Assembly: GCA_030280995.1 (NCBI GenBank)
Contig: JASXTE010000002.1
Span: 41,314,683 to 41,378,682 of the forward strand
Direction: 5' to 3'
Length of the DNA stretch: 64,000 nt
Source of the DNA: Hemileia vastatrix
Taxonomy: Eukaryota > Basidiomycota > Pucciniomycetes > Pucciniales > Zaghouaniaceae
Each line of letters opens with the position of its first letter. Position 1 is the stretch's first letter. Below are positions 56,906-64,000 of this stretch, piece by piece. Made by a program: the position numbers and the translations under genes. The notes under the pieces were generated by a model. It worked only from the letters and a program-made list of their open reading frames with translations, did no database searches and was not told where the DNA came from.

Positions 56906-57960
56906 AAAATAAAGTGAGATTTACCTGCTACAGTAAGTTGGTTCCTGTTTGATGGAGCCCATTTTCCAACACACTTGACCGTATGATCAGCCAAGAAATT
57001 ATTCTCCAGACAGACTACCAAGCCAAAGAACTGAAATGTAGACCAATTTCCACACCAGAGAAAGCAATGATACTTGATGTAGGTTGCAAATCCACACCAG
57101 ACACAGCAATAATACTTGATATGGCTTGTAAGACTATCCCAGAGAAGCCAGTTGCCAAGTTAAGTTAAATGAAGAACTCACCTTCCAACAAACAAAGCCA
57201 ATTGTGGCCAAAAAACAGTGAAAACTGAGTGAGGAACAAGGATATCACCTCTGGATGGTTGTATGATAATTAAAGTTGCCCCAAACTGTCTTTTATTCAC
57301 TATATACACAAAGACCACTATCTAAGAGCCCATGCACACCAACAAATTTGGCATTTCTGAGCGCCAAATTGCATAAAACCCCTCTAGAAACGCTTCCCAG
57401 CCTTCTTGAACTGAGGCGTACGGTCCGTCTGACATCAGGAGGCCCGCTAGAGGTGGCCAGACAACCCTGAAGCCAGAAAACCATCAAAAACCTCCAAAAA
57501 TACCAAAAATACATAGAAAAATCTACTACAACTGCTAAAACCTTTAAAACACATAATTAGGTTATAACAAAATTTTGACATGAAATGTAGAGAAAAATTA
57601 GCCCATTCTAACAGTACTAAGCACTCAACCCTAAGACTCAAAGTTAGCCTGTAAAATACAAAAAACAAAATTAAACAGCTATCTTTTTAAATAAAAAATG
57701 AGAAATTATCACCTTAATACTTAAACTCTGAGAAATGTCATAAAGTCATTAAATATAGAGAAATCCCGGGGCTATCAAATGGTAGTACTCACATCCCTGC
57801 AGTCCCAATATTCACAGAATAATTCCAGAAAAACACCCAATTATTATATAATGCCATTTAAGACATATCAAAACAATTCCAAATAGAACAACAAAGGGAT
57901 ACACCAATGTTGGAAGACCACATCCTCCCTTCAATAGAGAATTTCCACATTCTCCTTCAT
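56906..57960 (-). repeat. X LTR segment upstream of the antisense genes (copy 2)
   Basis: Reverse counterpart of 27290-26281. No gene. It contains the short GC-rich stretch at 57405-57470 (GTACGGTCCGTCTGACATCA, GGCCCGC), which has a near relative at 59655-59695 (CAGACGGCCCGCCTGACG), so the same GC-rich word occurs twice in this AT-rich LTR. Confidence 0.65.
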
Positions 57961-57970
57961 CAAAACCACC

Positions 57971-58595
57971 ATGTTCAGCTTTCTTTCCAAATCTGCTACT
58001 GACATGGGTCCTTGCCAATACTGCATTGACAACAATCTCATCTGTACCATCACACCACCAGCTCATCCCTACAGAGCCTCCTGTGATGCCTGTCACTCTA
58101 GGAAGAAGACTTGTTTCAGACCTGGTCCATTTTCCTCTTCAACATCTTCTCCTCCTCCAAAACCTGACCCACCTTCTACCAGCACCAAAAGATCCAGATC
58201 ATTCATCCTAATCCCCAGACTGGTAAGCAAATTACACCCTTCAAAAATGAGTTCCAACCCTGCTACAACCACTAGCTCTACAATCCCTGGTCCTTCTGAT
58301 GGTAAGCCCAATACTTCTTCATACTGAAATTAAATCTTAAAAATTTCCAGTTAGTTTTCATCCAGAAAGTGATTATAAAAATGTGGGAACCATTGAAGCA
58401 CCCCCACCTAATCCATTCCTCACCATCAAAGACAAATTCCAACAACATTCTTCTCAACAGAAGAATCTCATTCTAAATTACTTCCAATCAACTCCTTCCA
58501 GGAATCCAAAGGACCTTGAGAAAAGAAAGAACCTCATTCACCAGTTCAAAGCCAATGCTGAACATTTTGTTACATCTCTTGATTCTTTTCTGTAA
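57971..58595 (+). CDS. antisense gene 2 of the X LTR: Zn2Cys6-like protein, two exons, 191 aa
   Basis: Exon 1 is 57971-58301 and exon 2 is 58351-58595. The 49-nt intron begins GTAAGC and ends TTTCCAG, and the frame is kept (SD then VSFHPE). The ATG has a good context (ACCACCATG). The N-terminus has C15-x2-C18-x6-C25-x12-C38-x2-C41-x6-C48, the exact cysteine spacing of a fungal binuclear zinc cluster, with RKK between the last two cysteines. A Ser/Pro-rich linker follows, then a helical C-terminus (IKDKFQQHSSQQKNLILNYF, ending SLDSFL). No stop or shift is seen. Such clusters bind DNA in fungal regulators. It is far shorter than usual regulators and lies antisense in an LTR. The decayed copy is at 42380-43110. 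Confidence 0.65.
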
Positions 58596-58639
58596 TTGCT
58601 TCTTGCCTGAAAATCTTGATTTAGAAATAAAAAAAATAA

Positions 58640-59100
58640 TTCCCTCAGTTTAAAGTCTTGGGGGACTAATCCTCAGTTTTAAGTCTTGGGGACTAAAAGC
58701 CTTCATTTTATAGTCTTGGGGGACTCAAAACCCTCAGTTTATAGTTTTGGGGGACTCAAAACCTAAATCAAAAAGACAGAACCAGAGATCAAAACATTAA
58801 AGACCAAAGAAACAAAATAACATTCCGGGGTAACTGTTCTACAGAGCAGCCAGCTCATCAGTTACCCCCACACCTTCCTTATAAAAATTCAGAGACTCCC
58901 CCTTGGATTCCCTCTTCCAGAATCACACCAACTCCCATTATCAGTTTATAGTCCTAAAGAACTCAACTATTAAACCATCCTTAGTTTATAGACTTGGGGG
59001 ACTGTCCATTTCTCAGATTAAAGTCTTGATGGACTGACCAGTGTTCAGTTTAAAGTCTTGATGGACTAACAAGTGTTCAGTTTAAAGGCTTTACGGACTA
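58640..59100 (+). repeat. cluster of AGTTTAAAGTCTTGGGGGACT boxes
   Basis: Boxes of the type CAGTTTAWAGTCTTGGGGGAC occur about nine times: four between 58645 and 58760, five between 58940 and 59095, some as AGTCTTGATGGACT. Others are near 63085 and 63350, and in reverse at 42265, 42310 and in 33060-33170. They lie between antisense genes 2 and 1, so they could be promoter or terminator elements of either. Confidence 0.75.
58827..58868. repeat. GGGGTAACTG hairpin, copy 2, first
   Basis: GGGGTAACTG, then TTCTACAGAGCAGCCAGCTC and AT, then CAGTTACCCC: a 10-bp perfect stem with a 22-nt loop. The loop is conserved as well as the stem in the two further copies. Confidence 0.85.
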
Positions 59101-59247
59101 ACAAACCTGCATAAAAAAGGACAGAGCCACCTCCATGCACAATGCTCTGCAGCCAACCTGCTTAACTTCCACTCTTTCTTCATCATCTGCACATCACTGA
59201 TAAAACTTTCATTCATCTCTTTTCTCTTCATTATTTTTCCTTCACAG

Positions 59248-60627
59248 ATCACAACTGGATCCTCAGATTTTGATCCATTGGACCTTCCCTGCTTCACTGC
59301 TCCAAAGGACTATGCTTGTAAACAGTGCATACACATGTGCAGAACTTTCACTTTCACTCTTCCTACTCCTCAGGCCAAATTCTATAACAGAGCCTTGATT
59401 CTTGTAACTCTAAAAAGAAAAGATGTGACAGAAACCCCAACTATCCAATACCTCCACCTTCACCTTCACATAAATATTTATTTCAAATCTCCTACCAGGT
59501 CACCAGAACTTGGACCTTCTTCTCCTTCCAGAAAATCACGCTTTTATATTCCCAAAACACTCCCTAAAAGACCTAATTTATCTTCTCAAGAAACAGCCTT
59601 TATCTCAGCAAATATGGCTAAAAAAACTTCAAAATCAGCTCCAAGCTTCTAGACTCCATCCAGACGGCCCGCCTGACGTTGGGCAGGCCGCCTGCCTTGA
59701 AGAAAGCAAAAATCAGGCTCAAAACTGCCAAATCCAGCCAGATAACAGCCAAATTCCTCCATCAAACACTAACAACTCTACACAACAACCTCCTAAGTCT
59801 CCCAGAGCAATGCGTACCACCACCATTTCTTCATCTGACCACACCAAAAATTCCAACATCTTTAGAAAGCCTGATTGAGGACCCTCTGAAAGCACCAGAG
59901 CACCCAAAACTGCTCCCAAACAAAAAAATCCTGTTACTTTTCAAGAATAACTAACTTCACCTCTCCTCTAGCCACCAACTATTCCTCTGATAGTTCCCTT
60001 TCTTCTAGATCTTCATCTAGCAAATCACAATCAGCTTCCAGGTCACCTTCTCCTGGTCTTTCCTTCAACTAACCTGGCACTTCTCTGCCAGTATCTAACC
60101 CACCTGCGCCAAGTAATAATATAAACAACAACTACAACAACAGCAGACCTGATTCTCCACCCAGGCCACAGGAACCTCCTTCTTCTCCTTCATCTTCTCA
60201 ACAAAATTTAGAGGATGACCATGAGAATACATACCTCCATCTAATTGATCTTCCTTCAACATCTTTTCAGAGTTCTTCAACAGCTCAACATAAAATAACA
60301 CCTAAGAATGATGTGTTCTAACATGCTTAAGGCTTTTTCTCTTCATTGTCTGTTGAATGAATTTGAAAAGAATTTGAGGAAAAAGCTCCTTGATGAACAC
60401 TAAAAGATGTCTAGAATAATCAAGCACACCTTCCAACACTCTATCCCCACTTCTTCCACTTCTTCCCAAAAATTACCTTCTAATCTGGTCCCTGAACATT
60501 ACAACTCATATACTCTTTCCAGCTGCCTACATCACAAAGAACACAGTTCTTCCTACAATCCTGAAAAAAAGCAAAAATGACTCTATAATCCGGACCAACC
60601 GCCAGAGGCTTCTTCTTCCAGACATTA
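59248..60627 (+). pseudogene. antisense gene 1 of the X LTR, copy 2 (frameshifted)
   Basis: Opens after an acceptor-like TTCACAG at 59241-59247 with LDLPCFTAPKDYACKQC (about 59280). The second cysteine group is readable only in another frame (SCNSKKKRCDRNP, about 59395; C-x6-C). After an intron-like gap ending CCTACCAG (about 59500) comes SPTRSPELGPSSPS, as in copy 1. A Ser/Pro/Gln/Asn-rich middle is broken by stops, and the conserved C-terminal block (MCSNMLKAFSLH, RIIKHTFQHSIP, LVPEHYNSY) is at 60312-60510. It is the partner of 33131-31209. Comparing the two gives a protein with an N-terminal Cys cluster and a conserved C-terminal domain of unknown function. Confidence 0.6.
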
Positions 60628-60639
60628 AATTAAATAAAA

Positions 60640-60818
60640 AAGAAATTAATAATTCACTAAATAAAGAGAGCAATAATAGTTAGAAGATATATATAAAAAA
60701 TTTGTTTAATTTTGATTTAATTTTTAATTTTTAATTTTTAATTTGATTTTAATATTAATATTAATTTTAATTTTAATATTATTTTAATTTTAATTTTAAT
60801 TTTAATTTTTGTTTCCTT
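60640..60818. other. AT-rich lead into the hexanucleotide array
   Basis: TTTAATTTT-type sequence grades into the regular array. No gene. Confidence 0.5.
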
Positions 60819-61378
60819 TTTATTTTTATTTTTATTTTTATTTTTATTTTTATTTTTATTTTTATTTTTATTTTTATTTTTATTTTTATTTTTATTTTTA
60901 TTTTTATTTTTATTTTTATTTTTATTTTTATTTTTATTTTTATTTTTATTTTTATTTTTATTTTTATTTTAATTTTAATTTTTATTTTTATTTTTATTTT
61001 TATTTTTATTTTTATTTTTATTTTTATTTTTATTTTTATTTTTATTTTTATTTTTATTTTTATTTTTATTTTTATTTTTATTTTTATTTTTATTTTTATT
61101 TTTATTTTTATTTTTATTTTTATTTTTATTTTTATTTTTATTTTTATTTTTATTTTTATTTTTATTTTTATTTTTATTTTTATTTTTATTTTTATTTTTA
61201 TTTTTATTTTTATTTTTATTTTTATTTTTATTTTTATTTTTATTTTTATTTTTATTTTTATTTTTATTTTTATTTTTATTTTTATTTTTATTTTTATTTT
61301 TATTTTTATTTTTATTTTTATTTTTATTTTTATTTTTATTTTTATTTTTATTTTTATTTTTATGCTTTTTTTATTTTA

Positions 61379-61409
<31 letters not shown>

Positions 61410-62360
61410 TTATTTTTTATTTTTATTTTTATTTTTATTTTTATTTTTATTTTTATTTTTATTTTTATTTTTATTTTTATTTTTATTTTTATTTTTATTT
61501 TTATTTTTATTTTTATTTTTATTTTTATTTTTATTTTTATTTTTATTTTTATTTTTATTTTTATTTTTATTTTTATTTTTATTTTTATTTTTATTTTTAT
61601 TTTTATTTTTATTTTTATTTTTATTTTTATTTTTATTTTTATTTTTATTTTTATTTTTATTTTTATTTTTATTTTTATTTTTATTTTTATTTTTATTTTT
61701 ATTTTTATTTTTATTTTTATTTTTATTTTTATTTTTATTTTTATTTTTATTTTTATTTTTATTTTTATTTTTATTTTTATTTTTATTTTTATTTTTATTT
61801 TTATTTTTATTTTTATTTTTATTTTTATTTTTATTTTTATTTTTATTTTTATTTTTATTTTTATTTTTATTTTTATTTTTATTTTTATTTTTATTTTTAT
61901 TTTTATTTTTATTTTTATTTTTATTTTTATTTTTATTTTTATTTTTATTTTTATTTTTATTTTTATTTTTATTTTTATTTTTATTTTTATTTTTATTTTT
62001 ATTTTTATTTTTATTTTTATTTTTATTTTTATTTTTATTTTTATTTTTATTTTTATTTTTATTTTTATTTTTATTTTTATTTTTATTTTTATTTTTATTT
62101 TTATTTTTATTTTTATTTTTATTTTTATTTTTATTTTTATTTTTATTTTTATTTTTATTTTTATTTTTATTTTTATTTTTATTTTTATTTTCATTTTTAT
62201 TTTTATTTTTATTTTTATTTTTATTTTTATTTTTATTTTTATTTTTATTTTTATTTTTATTTTTATTTTTATTTTTATTTTTATTTTTATTTTTATTTTT
62301 ATTTTTATTTTTATTTTTATTTTTATTTTTATTTTTATTTTTATTTTTATTTTTATTTGT
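60819..62360. repeat. (ATTTTT)n hexanucleotide array, about 1.5 kb
   Basis: About 255 tandem copies of ATTTTT with very few interruptions: ATTTTAATTTTAATTTTT near 60968, ATGCTTTTTTTATTTT near 61363, ATTTTATTTTATTTTTTATT near 61402, and one C near 62192. Being a multiple of two codons, it gives false long frames of alternating Phe-Tyr or Phe-Ile and, in reverse, Lys-Ile. Copy 1 has only a short T-rich run at the matching place (31157-31190). Confidence 0.97.
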
Positions 62361-63180
62361 ATTTGTATTTTTAATTTTAATTTTAATTTTAATTTTACTG
62401 ATTATTACTTAAACTACTAACATATCAAAAAAATTTGAAAATAATTAAACAAAATTTCCCAACAAAATATGAAAAATGAGTAATTAAAATGAAATGAATA
62501 ATAATAAGATGAGATAAATAATAATTACAAATGGTATCCCCCAGCCCATTGATGAGCTGATCCCCTGATAGCTTACCTACATCCAAGTGCACCTTGATAT
62601 GGATACACCATTAAATAATTTTTAAATGAATTGAGATTAAAATAAATTAAGAAAATAATATCAGTAACGATAAGATGAAATGAAATTAAATTAAATTAAT
62701 AAAATAAAAAAAATATGATAAGGATAAAAAAGGAAAATAGCATTTCCCGTCCAATTAATGAGTCTTTCCCCACCAATGCTTTCCTACATCTAGGTGACCC
62801 TGATTTCGTGACACCATATAATATAATTTATTACTTTTCCCCTTCTTTATATCCTAAGAACCCCCATAAAAATTAAAAGAAAAAAAGAGAAAAAAGAAAA
62901 TAATCTAACACTTCTATCTAACACACCCATAGACTCAAAAATAAAAGGAAAAAAAATGTGCGGCTCCATAGAAAGTCCAGTCCAAGGAAATGATCACTGT
63001 GTGGGCTCCCTCCAATAAGTAAAAATGATGGTATACCACCAGTGATTTACCACCAATCTAAATTGACCAAAGAAGCTAGTCCCAAGCCAGTTTAAAGTCA
63101 TAGTGAACTTGATACCTGAATAACATAAACCATAACTATGAATCATATAGGACAAAAAAATACTTGAAACAGAAAATATG
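62361..63180 (-). repeat. X LTR segment upstream of the hexanucleotide array (copy 2)
   Basis: Reverse counterpart of 30770-30150 in copy 1: the GATGAGCTGATCCCCTGATA box with CCTACATCCAAG, a second diverged copy of the same box at 62740-62810 (AATGAGTCTTTCCCCACC), and the GGCTCC...CAGTCCAAGGAAATGATCAC segment. No gene. Confidence 0.65.
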
Positions 63181-63222
63181 GGGTAACTGTTCTACAGAGC
63201 AGCCAGCTCATCAGTTACCCCC
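63181..63222. repeat. GGGGTAACTG hairpin, copy 2, second
   Basis: Same stem and loop as 58827-58868, about 4.35 kb away in the same LTR. Confidence 0.85.
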
Positions 63223-63441
63223 ACACTTTCTATAATAAAATCTAGAAGCCCCCCTGGTTGCATTCTAACAAAAAAAACACAACATCCAAAACAATAAATT
63301 AAAACTAATTTGAGTGAAGAGTTCAGCACTTGAAGGCCAAAATAATTTCAGGTTTAAAGTCATAGAGGAATAAAACCTGTGAAAAGAAACCAATACTAGG
63401 GTTCAACCAAATTAAGAGAAGGGTTTGGAAACAGACAATCT

Positions 63442-63483
63442 GGAGTAACTGTTCTACAGAGCAGTCAGCTCATCAGTTACCCC
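63442..63483. repeat. GGGGTAACTG hairpin, copy 2, third
   Basis: GGAGTAACTG with the same loop (one change) and CAGTTACCCC. One stem pair is weakened. It lies about 70 bp inside the LTR start. Confidence 0.8.
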
Positions 63484-63589
63484 TACACTTTCCAAGATCA
63501 TACCTAGAAGCCCCACCCATGGGTACCTTCTAACAAAAAAAATTTTCCAACAAAACAGATGCACAGCATCACCAAAATCCAAAATTTAA

Positions 63590-64000
63590 ATAATGGTCCA
63601 TAATTTATCCTCATTGTAAAGTCAATCTTCTTCACTTCTAGTGCCTCTTGGGTAAAATCTCTTAGCCTAATCAGAAGCCACTTTCTTCTTTAAGACTGAA
63701 TTATCTAGCTTCTCCAAAACATAAGAACCTCCAGAAAGCTAAGATCTGACTCTGTAAGGCCCATTCCATCTGTCAGCAAACATTTTTCCCCACTGACTCT
63801 CCAAACTTCTATTATACACCAAAACCAAAAACCATGTTTCAAGGGATTCCTGAGTCTATGAGCCAACTACTTGTCCCAGTTTCAGACTGATTGTTTTGTT
63901 ATCTTCATCATTCTAGAGTATTTCTTCTCTTGACATTCCTCTCTACATTCCAACTGGTCCATCCAGGCAGAGAGAAAATCTTCTGTTGAGAATACATCTT
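63590..64000 (-). pseudogene. element X integrase C-terminus (GPY/F module), partial
   Basis: The minus strand reads STEDFLSAWMDQLE, then FLVLVYNRSLESQWGKMFAD and RWNGPYRV, SYVLEKLDNSVLKKKV and RFYPRG, the typical end of Ty3/gypsy integrase, which helps hold the target DNA. Two stops (after RVRS and after VASD) and others upstream break the frame, so this copy is dead. The sequence continues past the window edge. It fixes the strand of element X copy 2 and shows that the LTR genes are antisense to pol. Confidence 0.85.

Larger units (their letters stand above)
48053..63552 (-). repeat. giant 3' LTR of element X copy 2, about 6.7 kb without the nested gypsy
   Basis: Termini are TGTAGTC (48053) and TTCCAACA (63545-63552) in + orientation, estimated by aligning with copy 1 (ends near 27326 and 29789). 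It contains, left to right: the LTR end, gypsy element 3, antisense gene 2, hairpin and AGTTTAAAGTC boxes, antisense gene 1, the (ATTTTT)n array, and two more hairpins. Exact ends are uncertain by several bases because no TSD is available. Confidence 0.65.
48053..64000 (-). mobile_element. large chromovirus X, copy 2 (3' LTR and end of pol; runs off the window)
   Basis: On the minus strand, the integrase C-terminus (63990-63590) is followed by a 3' LTR from about 63552 down to 48053. Gypsy element 3 lies within it with TSD AAAAT. The order of landmarks in the LTR is the same as in copy 1. The rest of pol, gag and the 5' LTR lie beyond the right edge. Confidence 0.75.

Noticed and set aside
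60809..62420. Long open frames of alternating Phe-Tyr, Phe-Ile or Ile-Lys (up to 521 codons)
   Set aside because: They are translations of the (ATTTTT)n array, which is open in several frames on both strands; no start, domain or conservation supports a protein.

Overview
This window is a fungal transposon graveyard, not a host-gene region. It is very AT-rich (about 30% GC by eye). It has short fungal-type introns (49-74 nt, GTAAGT/GTAAGC donors), Ty3/gypsy chromoviruses with C-terminal chromodomains, a PIF/Harbinger element with a DDE_4 transposase, a Tc1-like DDE_3 transposase and MITEs. I found no tRNA or rRNA gene, no CRISPR array and no convincing host gene. The composition suggests a repeat-inflated basidiomycete, plausibly a rust fungus (Pucciniales); the organism call is an inference.

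Left part (1-22.7 kb). A 284-bp TA-flanked MITE (1381-1664) is followed by one Tc1-like transposase gene on the + strand, now split into three pieces (2223-2766, 14016-14155, 22201-22660). The first gap is a Harbinger-like element (2767-14015, TSD AAT/AAC) that is itself split by gypsy element 1 (2908-9572, minus strand, TSD ATCCC). The second gap is gypsy element 2 (14156-22200, minus strand, TSD GATAC/GACAC), whose reverse transcriptase is hit by a 261-bp MITE (19208-19468, TSD TAG).

Middle (22.7-44.3 kb). A decayed multi-exon gene of unknown family (about 23.3-24.6 kb) precedes a broken copy of a large chromovirus, here called X (26281-43470). X has a truncated 5' LTR, a gag, no pol, and a 3' LTR carrying two small genes in antisense. 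The 3' LTR is split by gypsy element 4 (33210-42131, TSD CTCTG; LTRs about 99.4% identical). Element 4 has an intact 765-codon gag but has lost protease, RT, RNase H and most of integrase. Its integrase remnant is in turn interrupted by a full-length Harbinger element (37600-40490, TSD ATT) with a two-exon, apparently intact transposase. A relic of the same gypsy family (element 5) lies at 43.5-44.3 kb.

Right part (44.3-64 kb). After AT-rich repeats and a 53-bp minisatellite comes a second, oppositely oriented copy of X. Its 3' LTR spans 48053-63552 and is interrupted by gypsy element 3 (48144-56905, TSD AAAAT; LTRs about 99.5% identical; pol broken by three stops and a frameshift). The minus-strand end of X integrase (GPY/F module) runs off the window end. 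Without element 3 the X LTR is about 6.7 kb. It contains a 1.5-kb (ATTTTT)n array, repeated hairpins, and two antisense genes. One of these (57971-58595) is open and encodes a protein with exact Zn2Cys6 cysteine spacing. Comparing the two X copies is what shows that the antisense genes belong to the LTR, and this is the most novel feature of the window.

All element boundaries were placed by hand alignment of repeats and target-site duplications. Identities given as percentages come from counting visible differences.
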